Assembly (NCBI RefSeq): GCF_003265345.1
Contig: NZ_QFWW01000013.1
Span: forward strand, 328,332-392,331
DNA from: Lentzea terrae
GTDB lineage: Bacteria; Actinomycetota; Actinomycetes; Mycobacteriales; Pseudonocardiaceae
Length of the DNA stretch: 64,000 nt
Direction: 5' to 3'
Below the pieces are notes generated by a model. The model saw only the letters and a program-made list of their open reading frames with translations. It had not been told where the DNA came from and did no database searches. Position 1 is the first letter of the stretch; each line of letters starts with the position of its first letter. The translations under genes were made by a program, and so were the position numbers. Positions 27,501 through 35,939 of this stretch are shown one piece after another.

Positions 27501-30500
27501 ACGGTCTGGTTCGGGTCCGTGACGGTGATCAGGTTCCCGGCCGGGTCATAGCCGTAGGTCGTGCTCCGCAACGTCGACCCGTCGGCCTTCAGCACGTTGT
27601 CCGCGGTCCGCTGACCGAACAGGTCGTAGACCACCTGGGAGGTGCGGCCCTGTGCGTCGACAGCGCGGACGGTGCGTCCGGCGAAGTCGTACCCGTACTG
27701 GAACGGCACGCCGTTCGGGTCGACCGACTTGGTGACCTGGTCGAGCGTGTCGAACGTGTAGGTGGTCGTCGCTTGCTTCGGCGAGACCTCGCTGACCACG
27801 TTGCCGGCGTCGTCGAAGCCGACCCTGCTGGTGAACGCGCCCGCGACCGGGGTGCGCTCGATCGAGGTGGCCGTCACCTGGCGGTCGAGGTCGTCGTAGG
27901 TGGCCTCGGTCCTGATCCCGGTCGCGTCCACAATGGACATGACCTGCCCGGACCGGGTGTAGCCGAACGTCGTGACGGCACGCTCGTCGTTGGTCGCAGC
28001 AGGGGTGTCGACCTTCGCGACCCGGTTCAGCTGGTCGTAGGTGGTCCGCGTGATGTTGCCGCGCGGGTCCTTCATCTCGACGATGTTGCTGTTGCCGTCG
28101 TACTTGGTGAAGGTCGTCGGCGTGGCGGCCTGCGTCGCACCGGGTGCCCGGTAGGACGGCTTGACCGAGCTCGTCGTCCGGCCGTTGCGGTCGTAGGTCG
28201 TGCGCGAGATGTTGCCCAGCTCGTCCTTGTAGTCGGTGATCTCGCCGAACGTGTTGTACCCGGTCGTCGCGGTCGGCGTGACCGTGCTCGCCGGCTGGCC
28301 GCCGCTCTCCACGGACAGCGGTGCCGCGGTCGAGGTGATCAACTGGCCGATTTCGTCGTAGGTCAGCCGTGCGGTGAACGCGTTCGGGTCGGCCCCGGTG
28401 ACGTTGCCGCGGGGGTTGACGGTCGACGTTGCCAGCCCTCGCTGGTCGTACCTCGTCTTGGTGACCCTGGAAACCGTGCCGTTGGCGACGCTCTCCTGGA
28501 CGAGGTTGTCGGCGTCGTCGTAGTCGTAGGTCACCTGCTCCTGGTTGTTGCCGGTGACCCAGGGGACGTTCGACGGCTTGCCGGTGGTCGTGACGGTCTT
28601 GACGTTCCCGTTGCCGTCGTAGGTGAACGACGTGCTGCGCATCAGGCCGTTCGGGTCCACTGTGGACGTCAGGACGCGGCCCAGCCTGTCGTAGGTGCTG
28701 GCCTTGACGGTCTTGCCGTTGTTCCTGGCCTGCTTGATCGGGTTGCCGGCGGCGTCGTAGGTGTTGTCCTCCAGCACGTAGTCACGGGTGGTGCCGTCCG
28801 GGTTGCGGAACTTCTTGAGCACGGCCTTGGAGAGCAGGCCGTCGTCGAAGTACTGGAACTCCGTGCGTCGCCCCATCGCGTCGGTCTCGCTGGCGAGCCG
28901 GCCCGCGAAGTCGTAGCTGAACGCCTTGAGCACCAGGTGGTCACCGGTCGACGGAGCGGGAGTGCCTTCCGGGTCACTGCGCCAGTCCCGCAGCCGGACC
29001 TCGGCGAGCGCGTTGCGCGCGGTGTACGCGTAGTCGTACCGGTTGCCGTTCGGGTCCGTCGTGGACGTGATGTTGCCGAAGGCGTCGTAGTCGAAGGTGG
29101 TCCGGCCGCCTTCCGGGTCCGTGGTGGTGATCGCACGGCCGTGGTCGTCGAAGGTCGACGAGGTGGTGCGGATCTCGTCGTTGCCCAGTGCGTCGGCCTC
29201 CTCGACCGACACGACGTTGCCGTCCGGGTCGTAGGTGTTGATGATCCGCTTCTGGTGCTTGACGTTCGTGACCGCGTTCGTGGTGCCCGGCAAGGTCGTG
29301 GTGCGCAACCGGGACATGCCGTCGTAGCTGTAGGTGGTCACCACACCGGCGGGGTAGCTGTCGGAGATGTCCTTCTTGGAGATCATCCGGCCGATCGAGT
29401 CGTAGGTGTACTCGGTCGAGCGCCCGGACGGCTCGGTCACCCGCGCCAGGTCGCCGTTGGCGAAGTAGTTGTACTTCGTGATCTTGCCGCGGGCGTTGGT
29501 GACCGAGTCGACGAGCCCGGCGGGCTGGGTACCACCGCCGACCGCGCCTTCACTGCCCGTCGTGTACCGGTACGAGGTCTGCGCTCCGTCAGGCGTCGTC
29601 TGCGTCGCGAGCTGACCGCTCGAGTGGTACGTGTACTGGGTCCGGTAGGTGGTGTCCGTCGCGCTCGCCGAACGCGCGTCCCTGCTCTCGGTCGGCAGGT
29701 TGTTGCGCGGGTCGTAGAGGTTGGTGACCGTTGCCGGGTAGGACTTGTACGACGTCTGGCACTGGTTGGCGTCGGTGTCGCGGCAGGTCTTCGTCGAGGT
29801 GACGTTGCCGCGGGCGTCGTACGTCATCGTGGTCGGGTTGCCGTTCTCGTCCCGGACCGTGGTGAGCACGCCGTCGTCGTTGTACTCGAACGTGCGGATG
29901 CTGACACCGTCCACTCCGTACCGGACGAACACGGGTCCGCCGGAGTCGTCGGGGATGACGGTGCAGAACGCCGGGTCGTTGGCGTCCGGCTGGGTGCACT
30001 GCCGCACGGGAGCCGGCGGGGTCTCGGTGGGCTCGCCCGGCTTGTCCTCCGGCCGTGCCTCCATGCCCAGCGGCTGGCCGAGGCGCAGCAGTTGCCCGCT
30101 GATCGCGTCGAACTCGTACAGGCTGGTGCGGTTGCCCGGGTCGAGCACCTCGACGCTGCGGCGCAGGTCGGTGTCGCCGCCGTAAACCGTTGGGGCGCCG
30201 ACCTTCCACACACCGCCGTTCTCGTCGGTGTACTGCTTGACGCGGTCACGCCCGACGTCGTACGTGGCGAGTGCGTCGACCCGGCCACTGGGCAGGGTGA
30301 CCTTGCTCAGCAGGTCGGCCTGCGCGGTCGCGGCCTTGTAGTGGGCCAGGACCGAGGCCGGGCCGAGCGGGCCGGAGTAGATCGCGACCTCGTCGATCAG
30401 GCCGTCGTAGGACCGCTGGGCCGTCGTGCCCCACTCGGGCCACGAGCCGGGAGTGCTCGCGTAGGCGGCACCGATCTGGTTGAACGTCAGCAGGGTGTGG

Positions 30501-33500
30501 TCGATCGTCTTGCCGGTCAGCTCACCGACCTTCACCCCGTCCAGGTACAGCGTCTGGGTCGACCCCATCGACGACAGCACCACGTGGTGCCACTTCCCCA
30601 CCTCGTTGACCGGGGTGGACGTGGTGATCGGGTTGATCGAGCCGGTCCCGAACTGGCCGCGCAGCTTGCCGTCCCTGCCGACGTACAGCACCGGGACACC
30701 GGTGGTGCTCGCCGAGCCCAGCGCCTTGTCCTGGTAGCCGATCAGCGGACCGCCGGAGCCGGTGATCGAGTTCTTGAACCACAGCTCGATCGCGCCGTCC
30801 CTGCTCTTCTTCACCGTGCCCTTGGGCAGGTCCACTGTGGACGTCGTGCCGTTGAAGGACGCGGCGGTGTCGGTCGTGCCGGCGAACTGGCCGGCGGCGC
30901 CCAGGGTGACGTTCTTGTAGGTGCCGGTGTCCTTGCCGAGGTTGACCGCGACCTCGCTCGCCGCCGCGGTGCCCTCGTCCTCACCCAGCCGCCAGTACGA
31001 CTCCGGCCGCGAGTCGAGCACGGAGCTGCGGTAGTGCGAACCGGCGCCGTACTCGTAGTTCGTGCAGCCCGGCGTCGGTCCGCACACCTTGTTCAGCAGG
31101 TCGCCGGTGTAGCTGTAGGACCAGCTCAGCGCGGCGCCGTCGACCGGGTCGGTGTCGACCTTGGTGACGTGGTTGCCGGTCCAGGTGAAGGTGAGCGACC
31201 GCCCGGCGGTGTTGGTCTGGCTGTTGGCCACCTGCGCCTTGCGGAGCTTGCCGTCCTGGTAGGTCAGCACGACCGACCGGTTGGACACGTCGGTGATCTT
31301 CGACAGCTTGCCTGTCAGCGCGAACTGGTAGGTCGTGCCGGACTTGTCCAGCAGCTTCCACGACGTGGCGTCCTGCGTCAGCGAGGCAGTCCGGCCGCCC
31401 GGCGCGACATAGGTTCCGTTGGCGTTGCGTCCGAATCGGACGGTCTGCCCGTCCGGGTAGGTCACGACGACGCTGCCGGAGCCGTCGTCGTCGGGCACGA
31501 CCTTCATGTCGAAGACGGTGGTCCAGCCCGCGCCGAACAGACCGTCCCTGCGCGGGTCGATGCTGTTGTACGTCCTGGCCACCGACAACTGCGGCCCGGC
31601 CGTGCCCACGGTCGCGTCGACCGCGGAGGTGGTGAAGTTGCCGGTCTGCGGGTCGAAGTCCTGCTCCTGCATGCCGTTGGGGGAAGACGACACACGAGCG
31701 GTGATCTCGGGCTGCGGCACGTTCGCGAGCAGCACCGAGTACGGCGACGGCACCTCGGTGGTGGCGTCCTTCACGAACGCGCGCCACATGTACGCCTTGG
31801 TCCAGCTGAGCGTGCCGGAGGGAACCGGCCAAGCGGTCTTTGTCCCGTAACCGGAGTTCGTGCAGTTGATCGGCTTGCCGGCCGCGTCCCGTTCGCAGAT
31901 CTCGAACTTGAACTGCAGCGTCGAGCTCGGCGGCGCGTCGACGTCCAGCGCTCTGGCCCACAGCTGCGGGGTCAGCGTCGGCGCCTGGTATCCGTTGGGC
32001 GGGAACAGTTCCTGCAGCACCGGCGGGATGTCGAAGACCTGCAGCACGATCCGGCCGGGCGGGACCTGGTGGTCGGTGAACACCGGTCCGCCGGTCTTGA
32101 CCATGGTGAAGTCGAGGAAGTACTTGCCCGGCGGCATCGCTTTGATGGTCGCGTCGAGCGTCACCTTGCCGTTGCGCTGAACCGTGGTGGTCAGGTTCGC
32201 CGCGCGCTGCTGCCCGAACGCACTGCCGTCGGCCTTGTACGCGCGGTACGCCAGGTAGTAGTCACCGGGAGCCCAGGCCGCGGCGCTCTTGTTGGTGACC
32301 TGGATCTTGACCTTGCCGTTCTGGTTCTGCAGCACCGGCGGGTTCGGCCGCGGGTCGGTCAGCTTGTAGGTCGCGTTGTACGGGCTGTGCGTGACGTAGA
32401 GCTTCGGCGGGTTCGCGGTGCCGCGGTCGGTGAACTTCTTGGCACCGGCGCCGCGGATCGACAGGCCGAAGTTGGACTGCTCCCCGTTCACCCAGCGCTG
32501 CACCAGATCGCGGCCCGCGCCCCCGAGGTTGAACAGCTCGCCGGCGCGAGGGCAGGCCGACGACGACTGTCCGAACGCGATGTAGCCGTGCGCGAACGAC
32601 TTGCTGGCCAACGCACCGCCGACCGCCGGCCCCGGATACGTCCCTGAGCCCGACGACCAGTTCTCCGTCACCGGATGAATGCTGACCGGGCGCGGCTGAC
32701 AGGACTCGGCCTCGAAGTTCACCAGCCACAGCTGGGCACCGAAGATCGTGTGGTACTGCAACCGGTTGACCAGGTCGCCGAACTTGATGTACGCGTTGGC
32801 GTTCGCCCCGATCGCGAGCTCACCGGAACCGGCCGATCCCGCGGTCATGCTGGCGTCCGCCGATCCACTGCTCACCGGCAGTGCGACGGTGGGGTCGACC
32901 GCGACCGGGAACGCGCGGCTCGGATCCTTCAGCCAGGCGGCGTCTGCGGTCAGTTCGAGCGCGCCCTGCACCAGCCGGTAGGACACGGCCTTCGACACCG
33001 CTCCCTTGGCGTCGACCATGTCACCGGCCGGGATGACCGCGCGCGGCGCGCCCTTCTCGTCCTTGAAGACGACCTGGCCGTTGTCGATCTGCGGCGTAAG
33101 CCCCTTGAGGCGCAACGGGAACATGAAGCTCGTCGGTGCATTGGGCCCGGCCAGCACAAGGGTTTCCTTGACTCCGCCCGGCCTGGATTCGAGTTTGAGA
33201 TCTACGTTGGGCGCAACCTGCGGGTACACGATCGTGGCGCCGTCGACCTTCGGCGTGGACGCTGCGGCACCAGCCAGCGCGTACGACACGGAATGATCGT
33301 TGTCGACGGTCAGCGTGACCAGATCGGGCGCGTCGGCCTTCTGCGCGAAGCGCATGCCCACTTCGTCCGCCGCGTTTCGCCACCCGTTGCCCTGGTCGTC
33401 CACCAGGTTCGGGTCGATCGGCGTCCAGGCGCCGTCCTTGCCGCGGAAGTTGAGCTTGGAGGAGGAGAACTCGGTCGTCTCCGTGCCATCGGGGTTGCGG

Positions 33501-33895
33501 TAGACCCGTTCGTACTCCGAGCGCCTGTTCGGCTGCTCCTCGCTGGCCTTCTCGTCGAACCCCGTGACTTCGGTTCGCGGTGGCTCAGCTTCGGTGATCG
33601 TGTTGTCGACCTGCTGATCCCAGGTCTGCTTGGGGTAACGACTCCGCACGCTGGCGGGCAGCGTCCGGTTCTCCGGTCTGCCCTCGAAATGTCTGGCCCC
33701 GCCATCGGCTGAGCCCCACACCTGCCCAGGCCCGTGCAAGGCCGCGTACGCGTTCCACTGCCCGCCCGTGACCGAGTCACCGGTGGTCGCCGTCATCACC
33801 ATGAGGACCGCGAAGCCGCCTGCGGCGACTTTCACGAATCCACTGGGCAACAAGAAGAAGAAGAAGCCGAAAATGCCAGCCTTGCGTCTGCGCAC
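24572..33895 (-). CDS. Giant secreted RHS/YD-repeat protein with a C-terminal nuclease-like toxin domain
   Basis: This roughly 3,107-residue protein is built like a polymorphic toxin. It has an N-terminal hydrophobic export segment, a DNRLRE/CBM96-like stalk region (about 340-480), an RHS-start domain (QEQDFDPQTGNFTTSA, about 740), a LamG insertion (about 955-1190), and a long array of YD repeats (YDxxGxxxxxTDPxG). The RHS core ends with ALGFQGDWTDQATGQVDMG, ARWYDPGTGGFVSRDD and YGYGAGDPVSNTDPTG at about 2650. The variable C terminus has ASKTINSCHLLAAVLGGAGN followed by RSENVATCSRAANT, matching the HL-LGG-G-N-N pattern of DNA/RNA non-specific endonucleases. GTG 33895 has GAGGGG five bases upstream. 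No small immunity gene follows. Confidence 0.9.
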   Translation of the reverse strand: MRRRKAGIFGFFFFLLPSGFVKVAAGGFAVLMVMTATTGDSVTGGQWNAYAALHGPGQVWGSADGGARHFEGRPENRTLPASVRSRYPKQTWDQQVDNTITEAEPPRTEVTGFDEKASEEQPNRRSEYERVYRNPDGTETTEFSSSKLNFRGKDGAWTPIDPNLVDDQGNGWRNAADEVGMRFAQKADAPDLVTLTVDNDHSVSYALAGAAASTPKVDGATIVYPQVAPNVDLKLESRPGGVKETLVLAGPNAPTSFMFPLRLKGLTPQIDNGQVVFKDEKGAPRAVIPAGDMVDAKGAVSKAVSYRLVQGALELTADAAWLKDPSRAFPVAVDPTVALPVSSGSADASMTAGSAGSGELAIGANANAYIKFGDLVNRLQYHTIFGAQLWLVNFEAESCQPRPVSIHPVTENWSSGSGTYPGPAVGGALASKSFAHGYIAFGQSSSACPRAGELFNLGGAGRDLVQRWVNGEQSNFGLSIRGAGAKKFTDRGTANPPKLYVTHSPYNATYKLTDPRPNPPVLQNQNGKVKIQVTNKSAAAWAPGDYYLAYRAYKADGSAFGQQRAANLTTTVQRNGKVTLDATIKAMPPGKYFLDFTMVKTGGPVFTDHQVPPGRIVLQVFDIPPVLQELFPPNGYQAPTLTPQLWARALDVDAPPSSTLQFKFEICERDAAGKPINCTNSGYGTKTAWPVPSGTLSWTKAYMWRAFVKDATTEVPSPYSVLLANVPQPEITARVSSSPNGMQEQDFDPQTGNFTTSAVDATVGTAGPQLSVARTYNSIDPRRDGLFGAGWTTVFDMKVVPDDDGSGSVVVTYPDGQTVRFGRNANGTYVAPGGRTASLTQDATSWKLLDKSGTTYQFALTGKLSKITDVSNRSVVLTYQDGKLRKAQVANSQTNTAGRSLTFTWTGNHVTKVDTDPVDGAALSWSYSYTGDLLNKVCGPTPGCTNYEYGAGSHYRSSVLDSRPESYWRLGEDEGTAAASEVAVNLGKDTGTYKNVTLGAAGQFAGTTDTAASFNGTTSTVDLPKGTVKKSRDGAIELWFKNSITGSGGPLIGYQDKALGSASTTGVPVLYVGRDGKLRGQFGTGSINPITTSTPVNEVGKWHHVVLSSMGSTQTLYLDGVKVGELTGKTIDHTLLTFNQIGAAYASTPGSWPEWGTTAQRSYDGLIDEVAIYSGPLGPASVLAHYKAATAQADLLSKVTLPSGRVDALATYDVGRDRVKQYTDENGGVWKVGAPTVYGGDTDLRRSVEVLDPGNRTSLYEFDAISGQLLRLGQPLGMEARPEDKPGEPTETPPAPVRQCTQPDANDPAFCTVIPDDSGGPVFVRYGVDGVSIRTFEYNDDGVLTTVRDENGNPTTMTYDARGNVTSTKTCRDTDANQCQTSYKSYPATVTNLYDPRNNLPTESRDARSASATDTTYRTQYTYHSSGQLATQTTPDGAQTSYRYTTGSEGAVGGGTQPAGLVDSVTNARGKITKYNYFANGDLARVTEPSGRSTEYTYDSIGRMISKKDISDSYPAGVVTTYSYDGMSRLRTTTLPGTTNAVTNVKHQKRIINTYDPDGNVVSVEEADALGNDEIRTTSSTFDDHGRAITTTDPEGGRTTFDYDAFGNITSTTDPNGNRYDYAYTARNALAEVRLRDWRSDPEGTPAPSTGDHLVLKAFSYDFAGRLASETDAMGRRTEFQYFDDGLLSKAVLKKFRNPDGTTRDYVLEDNTYDAAGNPIKQARNNGKTVKASTYDRLGRVLTSTVDPNGLMRSTSFTYDGNGNVKTVTTTGKPSNVPWVTGNNQEQVTYDYDDADNLVQESVANGTVSRVTKTRYDQRGLATSTVNPRGNVTGADPNAFTARLTYDEIGQLITSTAAPLSVESGGQPASTVTPTATTGYNTFGEITDYKDELGNISRTTYDRNGRTTSSVKPSYRAPGATQAATPTTFTKYDGNSNIVEMKDPRGNITRTTYDQLNRVAKVDTPAATNDERAVTTFGYTRSGQVMSIVDATGIRTEATYDDLDRQVTATSIERTPVAGAFTSRVGFDDAGNVVSEVSPKQATTTYTFDTLDQVTKSVDPNGVPFQYGYDFAGRTVRAVDAQGRTSQVVYDLFGQRTADNVLKADGSTLRSTTYGYDPAGNLITVTDPNQTVRTYTYNSANQLVNQVEPVADNRSITSSYGVDAAGNRTRYTDGRGNSTITTYNTLGLPESTIDPPTSAHPGAADRTWTTSYDENGNPVQLTAPGGVVTKRDYDAANRPKSETGTGAEVQTATTTYGYDLSSRLRSVSAVGGTNTYTYDDRGHLLTTAGPGGVAEYRYDEDGSVVSRKDAAGTATYGYDKGRLDTVVDGLTGAGQKFGYDNTGAVKTIDFGASRKRTLGYDDFGRLSSDVLTNSANATVASTTYGYNLTDTIASRTTTGVAGAGTTTYDYDKGLRLKSSTVGGVTTGYEWDDAGNRTKIGSKSSTFDERNRLLSDGDSTYAYSPRGTLRSKTTGSQTQQVSFDALDRMIANGAQTYAYDGFDRVATRNGTTFTYAGQNDEVVSDGTETFARGPRDELMATSRGGTKRLSLSDSHGDVVGGFDPADNALGALPDSTTYDPFGKVAAKTGNTGALGFQGDWTDQATGQVDMGARWYDPGTGGFVSRDDVDTSGGSAVNANRYGYGAGDPVSNTDPTGHLCDPKKYQVCAPRQTQPPTPPKKSWWSGIGKRVKWGIGRASIPAWAAWQVLKPTPLGDSSCTGRYGMTCDKFFNLPKNPTVREQFCDTHAWTKQCGGGGDSPWARALPDAETGNDTDGDGDVDAQDDAAARAEAERIAAYLRAKAISDKARADNAHAAKHTPIAVDPGATKPILLTPQQVSSTPKAPAGKVGTARDVVNDARADADEIYQRALKRAGQFLHTVSSASRAVVVTIEGTQERQRLIPDQHQRDRRDCRQALPTPNYMPVDADHGNRATGVEACVTKKHGENKAKRGPGYKWTQDYVSQNYGVTASKTINSCHLLAAVLGGAGNRSENVATCSRAANTFVRGDGRVEDNMRAFEKRAADAVADGQIVYYKVVPQYAGDRTVPVAFEMTAEGFYKDGRPGGINRHEVVPNVLYNPRAPGGNSLGMPNLGLLNDSQGNPAPIKNTK

Positions 33896-33943
33896 GTGGT
33901 CCCCTCGGATGAACACGAACACTCCGATGACTTCTCTGGCGGT

Positions 33944-33979
33944 CCGGAGCCCTGCGGCGGGCGCGCCGCAGGGCTCCGG
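33944..33979 (-). terminator. GC-rich hairpin between the small secreted gene and the RHS gene
   Basis: A 15-bp perfect stem (33944-33958 with 33965-33979, 6-base loop) lies 4 bp past the stop of the small secreted gene. It may be a terminator or a partial attenuator ahead of the RHS gene. Confidence 0.6.
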
Positions 33980-33983
33980 GCCC

Positions 33984-34364
33984 TCACCACCAGCCGGAGC
34001 AGCGGCGAGTGAGGCTGTCGCAGAGGCGGAACGAGATCTTGCTGACGTCGCTGTAGCTGCCCGAGTAGGACGAGTTCTTCACGACCCCGTCCTCACGCCG
34101 CTGCAGGTACGTGTGCGACGGCAAGTCCGACGGCCCGTTGGTCCACCACTTGCCGTCGTAGTCGTTGCCGTCCCACACCCACGACTTGCACAGCGGCAGG
34201 TCGCCGCCTTCCGGCCCCTGCAAATCGCCGCACTGCTGAGCAGCCGACGCGGGCGAGGCAAGCAGAATGCCCGCACTCGCGATGGTGGCGACCGTGATTC
34301 CAATCTTCCTGACAGCGCCGAGAAGCACGACGAATCCCCATTTTTGCCGGGCGACACGAATCAT
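33984..34364 (-). CDS. Small secreted Cys-containing protein upstream of the RHS gene
   Basis: This protein is 126 residues with start ATG 34364, or 114 with start GTG 34328; both have GGGGA six bases upstream. It has a signal peptide ending ASPASA-AQQ and a mature part of about 85 residues rich in Trp, Tyr, Ser and Cys (four Cys, perhaps two disulphides; ends RRCSGWW). It has no recognised family. It lies just upstream of the RHS toxin gene across a hairpin. A role with the RHS protein is possible but unproven. Confidence 0.7.
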   Translation of the reverse strand: MIRVARQKWGFVVLLGAVRKIGITVATIASAGILLASPASAAQQCGDLQGPEGGDLPLCKSWVWDGNDYDGKWWTNGPSDLPSHTYLQRREDGVVKNSSYSGSYSDVSKISFRLCDSLTRRCSGWW

Positions 34365-34527
34365 CGACTGTCCCCAGTTCCATGATCGTCGCAGGTCAGG
34401 CGACCCGCGCCGCCAACGTAGAAACCGCCGCTGACACTTCGCTGACAGGTGACAGCCGTCACATCAACCGGTCGGAAACAACCTTAATGTTGAGTGACCA
34501 AAATGAAAACAACCCGCAAACACAAAA

Positions 34528-34556
34528 TGACGAGCGCTCTTTGTGAGCGCTCGTCA
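34528..34556 (-). terminator. Rho-independent terminator of the membrane-protein pair
   Basis: A 12-bp inverted repeat (34528-34539 with 34545-34556) ends in a T run on both strands. It lies 21 bp past the end of the acidic membrane-protein gene. Confidence 0.8.
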
Positions 34557-34577
34557 GCTTTTGTCTCAGCGGCTGTG

Positions 34578-35015
34578 CTAGGCCTCCCTGCGGCGCTGCC
34601 GGCGCTGCTGCAGCTCAACCCCCAGGCACCGCCCCATGAGCCCGCCGAACAGCCCGGCCGCGAGACCACCCGCCAGGGCGGCCGGCAGCACGTCGACGAC
34701 CACAGCCGGAATCGCTCCCGCCACCAGTGCCGCGGAGATCCCACCGATGCCGCCTGCCTTGGCGCTGCTCATCGGCTCACGCCGCGGCGGCTCGAAGTCG
34801 AAGTCCTCGTCGAACTCCTCGTCGAAGTCGTCAGCGAAGTCGTCAGCGTCTTCGAAAGCATCGACCGGCGAGTCCACCTCGGACTGCCAGACCTCCTCCG
34901 GCAGCACCACGTAGTAGGAGTCGTAGGACGGCTCGGTGTCTTCGGCGAACTCGTCCTCCACCGCGGCGGACCCGTACTCGTCGAACGACAGTCGCTTCGT
35001 GGGCATGCCGCTCAC
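34578..35015 (-). CDS. Acidic membrane protein with a Gly/Ala-rich helix pair
   Basis: This 145-residue protein has a highly acidic N-terminal half (residues about 40-75, DADDFADDFDEEFDEDFDFE) followed by two Ala/Gly-rich hydrophobic helices (about 85-133) and a basic tail RRQRRREA. Its start overlaps the stop of the upstream gene by 4 bp (ATGA), so it is translationally coupled to it. No family is recognised. An oppositely charged coiled-coil partner is encoded by the upstream gene, which makes an electrostatic pair plausible. Confidence 0.7.
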   Translation of the reverse strand: MSGMPTKRLSFDEYGSAAVEDEFAEDTEPSYDSYYVVLPEEVWQSEVDSPVDAFEDADDFADDFDEEFDEDFDFEPPRREPMSSAKAGGIGGISAALVAGAIPAVVVDVLPAALAGGLAAGLFGGLMGRCLGVELQQRRQRRREA

Positions 35016-35803
35016 CCGCTGTGCGCCGACGCCGACACCGAGATGGTGACCTTCTGGCCGGACTTGGTCTTGCTGGTGTGCACCTTCAGCCGCTTCTCCA
35101 TGTCCGGTGAGGTCTTCACCGTCAGCACGGGCTCGACCGGCGGCTTGGGCTTCGGCTTCGCCTTCTTCTCCTCCTTCTTCTGCTGCTGGACCTTCTTGAC
35201 CTCGCTCTTCTTCTTCTCGTAGTCCTTCTTCGCCTCGTCCAGCTGCTTCTCTGCGTGCTTGACCTTCTTCTTCGCCTCGGTGGCCTCGGACTTCGCCTTC
35301 TTCAGCGCCTCATCCGTCGGCGAGGGCTTCTTGACGGGCTTCGCGGGCGCCGAGGGTGACGCGTGCACGGCGACCGAGCCCTGCCCCGCCCGGCTGACCT
35401 GCACCTGGGCGCTCGAGACGGACGACGGCCCCGCGTCCGCAGGTGGCGTCTCGACCTTGACGGCGGCCACGACCGGTCGCTGCACCACCTGCTTCTGCAC
35501 CACCGGCGGCACAACACGCTGCTGCACGACGGGCTGCGGAACCGCCGGCTCCGCCTGTACAACGGGCTCCACAACCGGTTCCGCAACGGGGGCCGCCTGC
35601 GCAACGGGCTTCGGCGCCGGGGCCGGTGCGGGCGTCGTCGGCTTGGGCGTGACGGGCGCCGACTGCGCCGCCGGCTTGTGCTCCGGCTTCTTGTCGTCCT
35701 CCCCCGCGAGCGCGCCCACCGCCGACGCCCCGAGCGCGGCCGTCATCAGTCCCGCGACGCCGTACAGCGCCGCACGCTTCAGGTTGCTGCCCGACTCTTC
35801 CAT
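35012..35803 (-). CDS. Membrane-anchored Pro/Val-rich coiled-coil protein
   Basis: This 263-residue protein has one N-terminal membrane helix (about 10-33), a long Pro/Ala/Val-rich stalk (about 45-130), a Lys/Glu/Ala-rich coiled coil (about 165-220, TDEALKKAKSEATEAKKKVK), and a short C-terminal beta-like segment (LTVKTSPDMEKRLKVHTSKT). It resembles a surface stalk or TonB-like proline spacer in composition only. It is coupled by a 4-bp overlap to the acidic membrane protein gene. The function is unknown. Confidence 0.7.
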   Translation of the reverse strand: MEESGSNLKRAALYGVAGLMTAALGASAVGALAGEDDKKPEHKPAAQSAPVTPKPTTPAPAPAPKPVAQAAPVAEPVVEPVVQAEPAVPQPVVQQRVVPPVVQKQVVQRPVVAAVKVETPPADAGPSSVSSAQVQVSRAGQGSVAVHASPSAPAKPVKKPSPTDEALKKAKSEATEAKKKVKHAEKQLDEAKKDYEKKKSEVKKVQQQKKEEKKAKPKPKPPVEPVLTVKTSPDMEKRLKVHTSKTKSGQKVTISVSASAHSG

Positions 35804-35939
35804 GACTCCCTCGTTTCGGTAGATGCCTGACGAGGACGGTCACACCGGCCGGTGCAGAAGGGGTGCAACGCGAATGAACCGCTCCTGCACACCCCTGCTT
35901 TAGCGTCGCCAAGGCAATGAGGTGAGGGAGGTGACGGAA

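Noticed and set aside
25950..29900. Repeated similar DNA units that could look like a CRISPR or satellite array.
   Set aside because: They are the YD repeats of the RHS protein, of varying spacing and in frame; there are no identical repeats with unique spacers.
24449..32647. Very long open frame on the + strand opposite the RHS gene (and similar long frames opposite the sialidase and GH127 genes).
   Set aside because: They lie antisense to clear protein families with the codon phase typical of high-GC mirror frames, and their translations are Arg/Gly/Val-rich with no domains.
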